Counted from the first letter of the stretch, positions 44,319 through 60,603 are shown. The stretch: 64,000 nucleotides of DNA from Dictyophora rubrovolvata (GCA_029959195.1 CP114127.1:1178001-1242000); one strand, 5' to 3'. A program made the numbers and translations. Notes: generated from the letters alone by a model not told the origin.

Positions 44319-45879
44319 CTACGATCTCCTCCTGATGTTTCGTTTTCCTTTGAGTGCAAAGCTACTCGAAGGATCCGACTTGGCAGGAAACACAACCTGC
44401 TTTTCTTTTGCTCTTCGCTCAGCAGCCTCCACGGCCTGCTGCCTATTCTCAGAAAACCATGTCCTAACAGCATTGATGGTATCTCTGTAGGTTGGTATTT
44501 CGCGTGGACCGGGTTTACGCAACGGGGGTAGTTTTAGTTTTGTCCGAATGACAGGGGTACGCAAAATGGCGGATTGAATTGAGATGAGAGTTATGTTCGT
44601 TAGAAGGTGCAATAGAATGCCCTTGAACGAAAAAAAAAAAGAAAGGGTAAACACGTGAGCTAGGAGAAGTCGGCATAAACTCACGGAAGGTAGGAAAGAG
44701 AGAACGGCTAAAGAGGCAACAGAAAGGAGAGGAAAAACGTTGCCAAAGTGTAGTGCAGCTTTGCTTCCTGACGCCAACACATCGACTCGTCCGAGCTGCA
44801 AGGTAAAAAGAAAAAAGAAAAAAGAAAAACATTAATCACAAAATGATTTAGGGACAAACATATGAAGCAAACGTACGCGCATCTGAATATTCATAGCAAC
44901 GACGGACAAGACAGGAAGCAAATATGTAGGATCAGCAGCAGCTAAACTAGGAATCCAAGCCATCCCTTCTGCTTGGAGCTGCTCAAGCGGGAGATCGCAA
45001 AGACGTTTGATGGCAATAAACCCGGCAATGGACGAAACGACCTGCACGACTGGACCTTGCATCATATTCCATGGCGAGATACCATGTTCCTTCTGCATTG
45101 AACGGATTTGAATAGCAGTGAGATTCCGTTTCATCGAATCACCGCTTTGAGCAGCGACTTTTAAATCATTCATCAGTCCCTCGTATTTGGAGCGGATAGG
45201 AATCATGTTGGCTGAAGCACGAGTCGAACGGAGTGTGAATGGGATTCCGACTAGACGGACTACGGTGGTGGTGAGAATAATGGTCGTGTACCACGGCAAA
45301 CCTGTTGATACGTTGATAGCTTCTAATAAAGATTGTATCCAACCCACGGGAGTGAAAGATGAAGCAAGACCAAGGGATTTTAGCGTGCCGAATTCTAGGC
45401 AATGAGATGTGGCTGGGGGTAATAATGTGGTTGTATCCAACACTGTGAGAAGATCGTTGGGAGATGAAACATTTGCGACATTCGTAGCTTCAGTAATAGC
45501 TGAAGGAACAGCAGGAGGGGCGCTAGTGGTAACGGCAGCAGTAGTTGTTGTGGAATTTGTGGAGGACGACCAAAAATTTCTTCTTTTTGACGGAGTGAAG
45601 ATGTGCAATGAGGGATTCCTAACCGGAGTCCGATCAATAGATGTTGATATCCTCTAGGAAAATGAATGAGACCCAAAGGTAGCAGTAGCTCTAAATGAAA
45701 GACATCTACTGACCGAAGTTGTTAATGTCCTACATGATGATGTATGGAATGAATTGGACAGAAAAAGTGAACGTGACCTGCTCTGAGAGAATGCTCTATT
45801 AAACTAAGAACATTAGAGGGGAATTTGAGAGCATGACAATTGGATAAAATATCAACACACCTGGCCGTACAAGAGACAT
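44319..45879 (-). CDS. OXA1: Mitochondrial inner-membrane insertase OXA1
   Basis: Inserts mitochondrially made proteins into the inner membrane. Five exons (45861-45879, 45714-45793, 44877-45653, 44685-44795, 44319-44621) give 429 residues. The start is supported by joining a 19-base first exon to a second that together yield an Arg/Ser-rich, acid-free presequence (M-S-L-V-R-P-A-F-S-Q-S-R) ending near R-T-L-T-T-S. The YidC/Oxa1 core follows: G-L-P-W-Y-T-T-I-I, R-L-V-G-I-P-F-T-L-R, I-R-S-M-Q-K-E-H-G-I-S-P-W, then M-A-W-I-P-S-L and L-P-V-L-S-V-V. The matrix tail is basic, as expected for ribosome binding. Exon 2 needs the acceptor AATAGAG. It is divergent with the zinc-finger gene, 580 bases apart. 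Confidence 0.93.
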
Positions 45880-46459
45880 GTCATAGTAGAGGAGAGGCGG
45901 CATTCATTCCAAGCCGAAACTCTCGCGCGGCACAGTTCTTTTCTTGCTCCGACTTTTTTTTTTTTCCAACGTACGCATGCAAAAATATACTTTGACTCGA
46001 GACATTATCCATTCGATTGAATTAGCGGAAATATTATTATTGTGATATTTTTATTTATTATTATGTACATGGGCGGTTTTACACTTGCTTATTTCCACTC
46101 AAACTTGAAGATGACAACGATCTCGATTCAACGGTCTTTTTTTGCTCTTTCTTTTTTTTTCTCTTTCTGATGACAGATGGGCGTCTAAAACAGAAGTAGA
46201 AAGACGGAGTATGTAAAGTGCTGACGGAGAAGACGGAGCACGAGGAACTTTTTCGCTGGTTTCCACAAAATAGGGAGGGAAGGAGAGAGAAGATGGAAAA
46301 TTAAGCGAAGCGAAGCGCAAGAAAAAAAAAGGAAGGAAAGAAGAAAACAGTAGAAATGAATTAAGGTTGTTTTTTTGTTGTATGTGTCGTAACTTTCGAG
46401 AGAGAAAAGAGAGTTAGCAGTCGCAGGTAAATGCAGTATATATATATATATGTATTCGC
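45880..46459. promoter_or_regulatory. Divergent promoter OXA1 / zinc-finger gene
   Basis: A 580-bp region with poly-T and poly-A runs (45954-45966, 46150-46160, 46321-46331) and a short (TA)n tract at 46437-46452. No gene is seen. Confidence 0.45.
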
Positions 46460-48561
46460 ATGCCCCTAACGACGACGATAATGATCATGTACCCCGCACC
46501 GTCCACCGCGACTACCACCACCACCACCACCATCACTACCACCAAAACACACTTTGAACTTTTCGTGTCGACGCGTTCAAGGGTCATTAGAGTGTTCAAT
46601 ATACCACGAGGAGAATTTGGCAGTGGGCTGCTATTGTCGCTGTTGAGCAACAATGGACTCTTGCTGACGACTAGTGCCGTGTCACTGTGGACATTGAGAG
46701 AGGAATGGGGTGGAAGACCCGTTGGAGAGGAAGAGTCAGTATGGGTCGTGTTCAAGTCTCACGAGCAGGTCGGGCCTTAATTCGTCATGCTCGTTGTCCG
46801 CTCAATAAAATAATGTTTTTTTTTTTTTTCAGGCATTTATGGCATTGCGCACGACAAGTGGGGGAAACAACGCTGCCGCCGCAGGAGGTATATTCATGCT
46901 ATCTGCTGCTACAGCTCTCGAGTCAGACCTCGAGCCATCCATCAAATTGCGCAAGGTAGAGCTTCGACGGAATGTGTGTTCGGCTCTCTCAGCCTTCTTC
47001 AGAATCCAATGCTGACATTGCTTTTCATGTAGAGCATCCCGTTTCGTCAAGTCCATTCTGTCAACGACCTCCGAACACATTTTTACACTTGTTCTTCTAA
47101 CCCGCCCTCGCTACCTCGACATCTTACTACTACTGTCAACAACACCCCCAGCAACAATAATAGTAACGTTGCCTTTCGACAAGGCGACTGGATGTATGCT
47201 TTTTGTTTTTTTTTTTTAAAAAAAAAAGAGTATCACCTTTTTTACTTATCAAATTTTCGTATTTCTTCCAGGTGTATCTGCAATGCCCATAATTTCATGC
47301 GGAACACGCTCTGTATAGCTTGCAGCTCTCCACGTCATCTTCTTCCACAGGCATCTACGATTTCGCCTTCCTCCTCCTCTGTATCGGTTACTAGCAACAA
47401 TAGCAGCAACTTGAACCTCAGTCCCAATAATAGCAACAGCAACAGCAACAGTACCAAGCTCCCCATCATTTTAACACCGTCAGGTCGAGCCTTAGCCGTC
47501 GGCGGTAAAGTGCAAAACATCTCGGGCGATCCAATGGCACCTTGCATCATATTTTGGCCAGACAACGAGCCCTTCCCCGAGCAGCGTCAAATCCGGCCTA
47601 CCTTCCAATTCGGCGCTTTACCTGGTGCTCAGCCCCCTCCCATTTTGAATACAGGCAATAAAGGTCCTATTGAACAGCAACCTGGTGACTGGGTCTGCGG
47701 GAAATGTGAATACTTGGTAAATAAGCTTGTCTCACCGTCACTTCAAAATCTCTCATCTCTCTCTTGCTCTTCCAGAACTGGAGAAGACGCAAAGTGTGCC
47801 AGACATGTTATCCTTACGCTGAAGGAAACGCAGATGGAGTATCACCCGCCGTTCAAGCTGAGAGACTGGCGGTCCTAACTCAAGTACTTGGTATTTGTGC
47901 TCAGCCAACAACAACAATGCAAATGCAAGTACAAATGTCGCCGGCACCTTCCAACTCATCTACGTCCACGTCCACATCCACCACCGGTAGTGTGTATAGT
48001 CCTCGTTCTTCCCCGTCTACTACATCTACATCTATTCTTTCTGTCCCTTTGTCTTCTCCCCAAAAAACCGACTCTGACGCGCTAGACGTCGTCACTTACC
48101 GCCGTCGTCCCTATCACCACCACCACTATTCCCATCTTCCTCGTAATCCTCCGATTCATTCTCATCCTCGTGGCATCATTGCACCACCCTACTTGACTGA
48201 GGAAGAAGAACGAGAGCAAAAAGACATGGAATACTTTTCCCCGTTTGTCGTCGCACGCAATACCAATACCAATACCAATACCAAGCCGAATTTGAATCTT
48301 GCTCTTGCTCCAACCACGATGGCAGCAGTGGTACCTGGCATTGGTTTGGGGATACCTGCTCTTCCTCCATCACTGGCAACGGCAGCAACGCTTTCATCTG
48401 GACTTTCCCCCACTGCGATCATTCGTCGCCAATCATCTCTTACTTTCACGCCGGGCCACCATCAAAGTTCCCCTACTCCTACTTCGACTTCGATTTGGAC
48501 TATGGACGAAGAGGAGCTGGAGACCGGCCTGGTATTAGGGCTCGGATTAGGTCTCAACTAG
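46460..48561 (+). CDS. RanBP2-type double zinc-finger protein
   Basis: Five exons (46460-46768, 46833-46955, 47033-47193, 47272-47716, 47776-48561) give 607 residues. The first 150 residues look like a divergent RNA-recognition motif (I-R-V-F-N-I-P-R-G, later V-W-V-V-F-K-S-H-E-Q-A-F-M-A-L). Two RanBP2 zinc fingers follow: G-D-W-M-C-I-C-N-A-H-N-F with C-I-A-C near residue 200, and P-G-D-W-V-C-G-K-C-E-Y-L-N-W-R with C-Q-T-C-Y near 345, each split by an intron after the Trp or Leu codon. This pairing occurs in fungal single-stranded-RNA-binding proteins of the Nrp1 type. The tail is low complexity, with Thr-Ser and Asn-Thr repeats read from coding microsatellites. The target RNA is unknown. The starting ATG could also be a later Met within the first ten codons. 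Confidence 0.8.
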
Positions 48562-51500
48562 TCCTGCATTCGGCATTCACAACTAAAACCAAGAATGTGT
48601 TGTTTTTTTTCTGCCACCCGACCCCTCCCCTCGCTTGCATCCTAGACTTTTAATCCTTCTTATTAATGGAGTCCTCCCGATGGACGTACGGAAACTGAGG
48701 AAATGTCGTCGCTTAGAATAATAAGGAAAGGATTAAGGCAACAAAGCGGGATGAAAATAATGGCATTTGTTTTTGTTTTTGTTCTTGTTTTCGTTTTTGT
48801 TTCTTTTCTTGCGGTCGCTTTGATTGTCATGCCGCTATTTGCTGTGCTGTGCTTTTGTTATTTCTCGCTATCGCTCACCCATTTAGTTTTAAGAAAAGAA
48901 AGTTGGACTTTGTGTTTTTGTTTTTTTGGTCGTCTCACATATTACTTGCTATAATTGCTCATCCCGAGTTCCATCTTTTATTGATATATGTATTCGCCTA
49001 TATCTATCGAGTACTTGTACTTTCTATTTTTATGAAAATCATTATACATGTATGTTGAACCATAATAATAATGAATTGTTTTCCATAAACAAGTGGCACT
49101 GCACATGGATCATACGAAGATGTTATAAGATAATACATGCTGAAACATATCTTTTTCTTTTCAGTGTGCATGCGAGCTCGCAATTCCCTAATATGACGAG
49201 GAGCGTCGATGGATTTGATTGGACAGGATATGGGTATCATATAGCCATACTGGGGATTCTTTCTCGATAAATGGTTTCATTATTGTGTAGCTGTAGCCTA
49301 ACAACAATCATTCATTAACGTTGTCTGTCAGACATGATCGATCATCGACGCCCGATGAATATAATGATTAATAGAAGAGTCTAGGAAGAAGCTGCCAGCC
49401 TTCTTCTCGTCAAGCCAACTATCTCCCCGCTATCTCCCCTCTGTCTCCTCCCTATTCCATTCCCCCCCCATCTCCCCTAGCAACGGGCGCCCAAGACACT
49501 TCGTTCTCGTCTTCTCCTCCTCCTATCAGAAATTAATCTCGTTGGGCGCTCTACTGTCAAAAAAGCATAGATGTATGCACTTTGCGCAGTCGAAACTTGC
49601 AAATTCTACAGGCTTATCTGATTTTGAATTATCGTTATACATGTACATGAACGCGCGTTACAAAAGACTACTCTGCTGATGAATCCGTCTGAACACCCAA
49701 AGAGTGCATGTGTACTAGCTAGTATATGCGTGTACATGCATATATGCGCATAAAAGTGAAATAGACGCCTTTCACCATACCAGAAAATAAAAAGAAGAGT
49801 AGTTACCCGACATTTGACATGATAGAATCTGATTACTCAGGCAACCAATACTACACATTACACCGATATACAACTTTCAAAAATTCGAAGAGGCTGTGTA
49901 AGAGAACACATACATATTACACACATAAACACAAAATGTCTGCAACGGTGAAATCCGGATGGTTGACGAGGGAAAGACCGGGAGAGGGGAATCAGGACAT
50001 GGAAGGACGTCTGGGAAGCTCGGACACACGTCGACCACGTCAAGACATACCTGCAGGGTCGCGTAACCCTAAGCCACAGTGTAGAAATCGAATCGATTTC
50101 TCTCTACATATTTGTATTTGACCGTGTACATATATATGCATACTGAGCGTGTCTTTCAAAACTCCATGAGCTTTGTCACCGCTGCACCCACACCACGGTC
50201 CTTTCATGAGAACGAACTCACCAAAGCTGGCTGCCGTTGTTACGGTCGGGAAAATAAACCTTACGCCCTACCTACCTAGATCTATAGCAAATGAATAATT
50301 AAAGAAGAAAAAAAAGCTCTTTTTTGTCATTTCTGACACGCATATATGTATGTACTTGAACACAAATGAAATCACACTTGATTACCGTCGTTCCCTAACT
50401 GGAAGTTTCCGACCATCATCATCCATGATGCACGATGCGTGCCCGGGCAGTCGTTGTTAAGTAGGCCGAGTCGGAGGCCAGCCACAGTCAAGCCCGAAAG
50501 GCACTGTGCTGATATCAGCTGGTGTCGCGGTGTAACTTTGTGGCACACTTATCATCTTGTTTAGAGCCCGGATCAGTTTGCTTCCCTTCTTCCAGATATG
50601 TATCTATGGTGCTATGTATATATCACAGATCCGCCAGGGGCTTTCACGCACGGTAGATTGATTGGTTGATCTCTTCCATCAAATTTTATTTCCAAGAACT
50701 ACATACATGGTCTCAGTGTTTAGAAAGAATATAGAACAGTTCTGTGTTAAACCACAATACGCAAACACTTACCACAGCCTAATTTAGTAGTACCTCACTA
50801 CCGATTGCCCAGAGGCTCCATTTGCAGCTGCAGACCATCGGTAATGTCTGGCCAGATCCATCCCAGTAACGTCCGGTACTCGCACATTGACTTTAGCAGT
50901 CCCACCGAGTTGTTCTATTTTGGAAGTTTGTTACTGCCCTACCAGTCGGAGGCGTCCCTGCAGACCCACTGATGCCGCGGCAGCCAGAACACTTCTAGAA
51001 CACGTATGCTTCAAGTAAATTTATATATGTATGTATGTCAAGTGGCGCAACCTCCTCAACTTTAATCCAAAAAAAGCCTCTTGAATCTTTTCCGGTTCTT
51101 CCCTCGCTCCTGCAAAGTTCACCGCGGAGTTTTGTCAACATGTATGTATGTATCCATGTACATATGTATGTATGTGCTGATCATTTCCGTCTTGCTTTGA
51201 TACCCGCGCACACGCCCCTTTTTTAGATATCAGACCCTGAAAAAAAAACACCCCCGGCCAACGTTTGTTTCGAATGAGGAAAGGGGCCCGTGTCGGGATA
51301 CTTTTATGTAGATATAATAAGTCCGTATTACATTTATCCGGATAAGACGTCTCGATCCTGCTTTTTTCTCTCTCTCATTGATAACTTCAAGCGACACGGT
51401 TAAAGTAAGCGTTGTTGACAGACATGAGGATGAAGAAACCTTATACATGTAAAGAAGCTCGTCGGCCGTACTAGGGAGTGTACATACTATGTACTTCGGG

Positions 51501-51645
51501 GTCATCCCCCCAATTCAGTTCTAAAGTAAGAAAGACGGGCATGATGATCTCATCCGGCGTTATCAAATTTCAAGTCCATCAATTGATGAATAATTAAATA
51601 TATAATATTGGACATCACCGTGCGACTAGGGGGATGCCAGTCAGG
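48562..51645. other. Long gene-free region, left part
   Basis: About 3.1 kb without a supportable gene on either strand. It contains GTTTTT/GTTTTC-type stretches at 48766-48800, TATG-type short repeats at 51017-51045 and 51138-51178, and many scattered ATGTACAT-like words. No tRNA or rRNA was found. Confidence 0.5.
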
Positions 51646-51791
51646 GGATGTCAGAGTTTGTAGGCCGTTTCAAGGCCGTTTCGCTGTCCGTTTCGATTTC
51701 AGTGAAACAGCTGGTGAAACGCCTCTCGAGTTTCACTGACTGAGCGAAACACTCTGACAAACGGCCTTGAAACGGCCGTACTCTGACATCC
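51646..51791. repeat. Foldback inverted repeat (MITE-like)
   Basis: The ends are perfect inverted copies (GGATGTCAGAGT / ACTCTGACATCC), followed inward by GGCCGTTTCAAGGCCGTTT on the left, with its complement AAACGGCCTTGAAACGGCC on the right, and then looser GTTTC- and CAGTGAAAC-type matches. The arms run about 60-65 bases around a short centre. No target-site duplication is clear at the flanks, so a MITE is only one possibility; a structured RNA or regulatory hairpin is another. Confidence 0.7.
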
Positions 51792-55081
<3,290 letters not shown>

Positions 55082-57156
55082 AGTTTTTTTCTAAGAAGAA
55101 CCTTTTTAGTGAGAAGTTAGGCTCCGCCAAGGTTATTGCTGCTTTCGTCATCAACAGAAAGGCTTACGTAAGGAATATCTATACCTCGAAAGCGCGCAAG
55201 ATTGCTTTTGGACCGTGTTGTACATATGTGCTAAGTATATCCCGAACCTTACTGTCAAAAATGAACAATTCACAAGGAATTTCGCTTCGAGAAGCACCCA
55301 TATCCGAAGATTTAACGTGAAATGCGACTGTCGGTATACTTATTTATGGGTCTGTGTGTTATTCAAGCGGTTTCAAGTCGCTCACTTCGTAACTCTATTC
55401 ACAACGAATAGTTGCCGAGAAGAAGAACTTGATGAACTATTAGCATAGAAGGGTAAGCTAACACGTGTGTTTACGAAATACGAAATATTCGCGCAATCCG
55501 ACACATAATTAGATACCTTTTTTCCCTTGTTTTTGAAAACGTGGACCTGGACGAGATTTTCAACGGTGATACTCTACTAGCGGGGTACTACGGATCCGAG
55601 AGGTCGCGTTGCTAGTTGAGAGGTGTGTGGACCTTCCCTTAAGGGTTAAACTATGACATGATGATTATGATTTGCCATGGCAGCAAGTAACATATACATA
55701 TATCTCCACTAGGTAGATAGAGGCCGCTGTCCCCTCGATAAGATCTCGTTGCCTTCTCAGTTTGACAATGATAGCTCAGGAGGTTCTGATAATTAAACAT
55801 AAGGAACAACCGGATAACAATTATGATTGACAGGACGCGCTGAAAGATTTCAAAAAGCATGGAAAGAAAAAAGGACGGCTGGATGGTAAGGTCGTTTGGC
55901 GAAAAAAGAAGTGACGAAGGTACTAGCGGTTCTTCATCCCACACATGATTGGATCTGAAATGGCCGTTGATATCCGTCTGTCGGACAGGAGATTTATCTG
56001 CCATAATTTCAAGTTAGGTTCATTATATTGGAGCGTCTCGATTCGCTTCGACCCGAGTGTCATTCAGCTCTTCGGTTCCTGAAATTTGAAAAAAAAAAAT
56101 ATATCAACGCGAGTGTATGATGTTATAATTTGGAAACCGCACAGACAAGGGAACGCTTTCCTCTTCCTCACCCCTTGAGACGCGTTTTCTGTGGGAGATT
56201 TTTCTATGGGTAGCTTCTATAATATTACTCTGAGCAGCTAGTTAACCCGTAATCTTCCGGATAAAATATCCAGCCATCTTTTCATCTATTCTATTTCTCC
56301 ACTGGCAATCCATTTGGCATTCTTTTTTACAAAGTGAATTCTGCGTGACATTCAATGATGAATGGAAGGATAACAAAAGCTAAGAGTACACTTATGATTT
56401 AGTTCAGTGAAAGGGCCGATGTATAGTGACGGCAAAGCTGGAGGCAATTCTAGTTTCTCATGCTCAACTAGGCGGATCCGGACTTTAAACGCGACTGCAT
56501 AAGACAAGTTGGATAGACGGTAAATCCCATAATGTTCTAGCCATATTTCCAAAAGGAGACTAAGAAGCGCTTAAACAACAAAAATTTATAAATTAATCAA
56601 ACAAAAATCTACTAGATACGGCTATTTTCCACGAGACTGACAAACTCGACCTCACACTGACTGATCAACATTCAAAAATGTTATCTCCGAACTATTTCAA
56701 ATCATATTTTAAATAAACCTAATAAAACTTGCTTTTTTGGTCTGTAGTAACGGCCAGGCTTGTATGACGCATGATATCGTGGCGGGCGCATACTTAAGAG
56801 TTTGATTGAGATTAACGCTGGCTTGAGTAAACGGCATTCATCGAAAAACAAAAAGGAATCTATTAGATGTGTCCCACTGGGGTTTATAAATTAAGAATTC
56901 CAACAGGTAATGAGAGATAATGATTTGTTTTGGGGGTATAAATATAGCTCCCGAGGCACCACACTTTGCCCTCCCTTTTGCGCTTCGGTTGGCAAAAAAG
57001 TCAGCCATCGAATGCCTATCTAAGCTGCATTCTTAACTTGATACTCTTGCCGAGACTTTTTAAGTTAATGTACGCCTCCAGTACTCCACGGCAAAGTACC
57101 CCTTAGTATAGATTATCAATTAGTACCGCATCTTTCTGAAGAAGAATGAAGATAAA
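55082..57156. other. Gene-free or weakly coding interval
   Basis: A 2.1-kb gap upstream of LPD1. Two minus-strand frames deserve mention. 55651-56004 begins M-A-D-K-S-P-V-R and has a hydrophobic segment near residues 45-70. 56352-56552 has E-H-E-K-L-E-L-P-P-A-L-P. Either could be an exon of an unrecognised gene, but I could not join them with sound splice sites and do not annotate them. An AT-rich stretch with TATAAATATAGC near 56940 may be promoter-like. Confidence 0.35.
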
Positions 57157-57990
57157 TTAACTAACTCTTTCGAAACAGAATTCTCCACCCCATGTGGCAA
57201 CATAACGTCTGCTATCTTCTAAGCTTCTATACAGGTCATCGACCGATGTCCTTAAAGTATCATATTCGCTCTCTGTTTCAATAAAGCCATTGGCAAGCTC
57301 TTCTCTGCACGACTGTATGGCTTGTGATAAATCTGAATCAAGAATTGCAAGGTGAGGTAGTAAAGCGTCATTATCGGAAGAGGTCCATCGCAAAGGAAAG
57401 GTGGCGCGTATAACAGAGGTTAAAATGGGAAGTGAATCAACCCCCAGACCTGATGAAATATGTATCAGAATACGGTCCGATAATGAGGAAAAGGAAATGT
57501 GTGATGTGCGTGGTATGAATGAAGCCGGATACAATAAAATTACATACCGGCACCGAATAACATACGGGCCCGACTGAGGACTTCGGTGAATTGCTGGGTG
57601 GGCACGTAGACAGACCCATTTCTTTTTGCAAAAAGGGATGAAGACGATGGAAGGTTGTTTTTGGTTTTGGCCGCTGTTTGCTTCAGTCGATTACGTGCAA
57701 CATGATGGAATGGAGCGCTAGTATTGGGGCTTCAAGGTAGAGAGTGAATATGGGGTAAAAAAAAAAGCAGTAAATGAATATTTCATGTACGTACAAAGTT
57801 GCCAATAAGGCACGAACGACGGCTCGTAAGTCAGTTGCGGGAGCATTAGCAATAAAAGTGTCTATCATGAGGTTACTTTGAACGAACATGTCAGACAGAG
57901 GATAGACAGAAAGAAAGAAAAATATATGCCCACGCACACATGTTTAACAGACCCGCACGAGGCGTCATAAGCAGCAGTGGTAGCAGGCAT
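57157..57990 (-). CDS. Unrecognised 198-residue protein
   Basis: Four exons (57938-57990, 57795-57875, 57548-57717, 57157-57449) join in phase to 198 residues with no internal stop, all with GT-AG introns. The product is mostly helical, with Leu-rich segments (L-R-A-V-V-R-A-L-L-A-T-F), a basic stretch (A-R-N-R-L-K-Q-T-A-A-K-T-K), a middle block V-P-T-Q-Q-F-T-E-V-L-S-R-A-R, and a C-terminal segment with E-T-E-S-E-Y-D-T-L-R-T that could be a coiled coil. There is no signal peptide or membrane segment. I do not recognise the family. The consistent splicing suggests a real gene. It is divergent with the aldo/keto reductase, 651 bases away. Confidence 0.6.
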
Positions 57991-58641
57991 GAGGAGTGTA
58001 ATGAGATGGAGTAGGCAAAGCTGGTTTTAGTTTTGGCTTTGGCTTTGGTTTTGGACTGAAAACGCGACACATTTTTTCACAGAAAAAAGCAGGAGAATAA
58101 ATACTTGTGAAGAACGACGGAGACAAAAAAGTCAAGACGCAGAATGTATAAGTTCAGACCAACTAAGCGGTCGTCGCTTTAATGCTAGAATGTGTCATAA
58201 TTCGTTTTTAATTTTTTTTTTTCCCAAATAAAACCAGAAATAAAGGTAGGCTATTTTCAGGCTATTTCTCACACTCTGGTAGGATTAGAAAAATAATTAC
58301 AATAATAAAAATAATTACACTTCCGGGTTACTACTTTAAAATAAACTATGTAAGCACAATCTCGATTCATAAATGCCGGCCATGTCTTTCGATTTCAGGC
58401 CCAAGAGTCGCCGCTAGTCATGCCACGTGGTTATTACTACTATACCGCACCCGGACCGAGATTTACACAACAACGTACGTATAGTATAAACACATCGATT
58501 TGAAAAGCCGAAATCAACAAAAAGGCATATAAAAATCACCTTTAATCGAGACCGAAATATTTTGTATTTTTTGTAAACATTCAACTTGATTTGTGCTTTG
58601 TTTTTGTGTTCTGTTTCCATTCATTCTAACCATATTGTAAA
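57991..58641. promoter_or_regulatory. Divergent promoter, unknown gene / reductase
   Basis: A 651-bp region between diverging start codons. It includes a GTTTTG/GCTTTG repeat patch at 58024-58058 and T- and A-rich runs at 58205-58225. No coding potential is seen. Confidence 0.4.
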
Positions 58642-60603
58642 ATGGCAGACCGTGACGGCGTCGAAAGTGTTAGACTTGGCCCACTTACCGTCCCTCGACT
58701 GTTCAATGGGTTATGGCAACTTTCTTCACCAGGTGTGGGAGGAATCTCGGTTCTTATGCTCGCTACTTGACTGAAAGAGATATATCTTTAACATAGCTTG
58801 GGGAACGGCACCAGTCAGCAAAATCAAACAGGAAATGAGACGTCATGTCGATGCCGGATTCGTGGCTTTTGGTATTTTTGTTTCTTTACCGTGCAAAGTG
58901 ATTTTGACCTTGTCTATCTTTACGCAGACATGGTAAGCTTTGTTGTATTCACATTCCTGTTTCTTGTTAGGCTAATAAGTTTGTCCGCTCGTAGGGTTAG
59001 TTTTGGCTCTCTGTCTCTTCGACTTCGGATAAAATCTTATTCAACATGATGTTCGCATTCCATTCTAGCCGACCACTATGGAAGCGCAGAACAGATATTC
59101 GTATGCTATATACAACCAACTTTTTTGGGGAATATTCACATAAATTTCGATCATCTGTCCTTTTTACCAAACAGGGATCTTTCCGTTCGGGTCTCGCCCC
59201 AGAACAACGGTCACGTGTAATATGTGCAACCAAATGGTGTGTATTTCGCCCGACCGATCCCACCCCGCAACTCGTTCGGGAGGCCGTACAAGAGCGACTT
59301 AGTCGAACTGGCACACAAACCATTGATTTGTTACAGGCATGAATTCACCATTTCAATTTTTTTTAATTATTATTCTCACTTTCTTCCTTCAACATGGTTA
59401 TGTAGCTCCACTGGTCCGATTATTCTTCACGAACTTACATTCTCGCCTTGCGCTATCTGCAGGCCCTCCAAACCGGTCCCAATAAATTAATTAACTCCTT
59501 GGGCTTGTGTAATTTCGATTCAGCCCGTACAGATGAGATTTGTTCCATTCTTGGTCCAGGTGCTATTGTCAGCAACCAAGTTCAGGTTAGAACGCCCTTG
59601 ATGGCCATCGTCCTTTTTCAAATGTAATCAATACACTTACAGTTCTCCTTGATCGATACCCGTCCTTTGCACAATATGGCTGAAGTTTGCCAGAAATACA
59701 ATGTAAGTGTCACTTTTTTTTCTTTCTTATTTGATGTATACATCTATCCGCTCCGGCGAGCCCCACCTTCCATGAAAGTTTATGTCATAATATTCACGCT
59801 GCACGTTTTTCTCGTCCCTTTCTACCCCCCTTCTCTAGGTCAAACTATTAACATATGGTACACTGGTAAAATTTTCCCATCCCTTTCAAAAGCACTAACT
59901 AACTCTAATTTTACATTTTTTTATGGAAAAAAAATAGTGCGGCGGTTTCTTGTCTGACAAGTATCTTGGAGCGCAACTTCCTGATGAATATGCGTTACTC
60001 ACACCTTCCGAGCGTAAGGTCAGTAGACGATCTGGATAACAATTATTGAATTCTAGGCTGCCATTTCTTTGGGCACGTCATTCATTTCTCTTACCAACCT
60101 TAAAACAGTATCTTGACATCATCCTGAACGTCTGGGGGGACTGGACATTGTTTCAACAACTTCTCCGCACCTTGCGCAGTATTGGTGACCGGCACGATGG
60201 CCGCAGCATAGCCGTAGTTTCCACTCGTTGGGTACTAGATCACCCGTTTGTTGCCGCAGTCTTAGTAGGCAAGTCTTCTTTGCCTCTTTATTATTATTAT
60301 TATCCTCGCTCCCTGTCTAAACTGAGTCTCTTCGCTTCGCCGTCGTATAGGATCACGTCTAGGGGTTTCGGAGCACACAAGTGTAAGTCTGGATGATCTA
60401 TTGATCCATCACCGTCATCAAAATGAGTCGCTGATCAATCGTTTCTGCCTACACCTTCTTCCCCATATAAATAGGACAACCGTCGTGTCTTTGGTTTTCG
60501 TTTGACGGCAGAAGACAATGCCGCTATCCAAAAAGTGCTTGCCTTGTCAAATTCACGGAGATTAGTGAATAGTCTGGGAGACTGTGGAGCAGAGTATCGA
60601 TAA
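58642..60603 (+). CDS. Aldo/keto reductase
   Basis: An NADPH-type oxidoreductase of the AKR fold. Eleven exons plus a probable microexon: 58642-58732, 58797-58871, (about 58928-58932), 59069-59100, 59175-59336, 59406-59585, 59643-59702, 59839-59865, 59938-60018, 60109-60268, 60351-60382, 60475-60603; about 345 residues. Motifs: N-G-L-W-Q-L near the start, A-D-H-Y-G-S-A-E with the catalytic Tyr, I-C-A-T-K-W with the catalytic Lys, L-L-Q-L-H-W with the His, and V-L-V-G-S-R near the cofactor phosphate. The catalytic Asp expected in D-M-A-D-H-Y-G is encoded by the microexon ACATG. With it the frame is one base short, and without it the frame is kept but the Asp is lost. Two introns begin with GC (59337 and 60269). 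The substrate is unknown. Confidence 0.85.
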
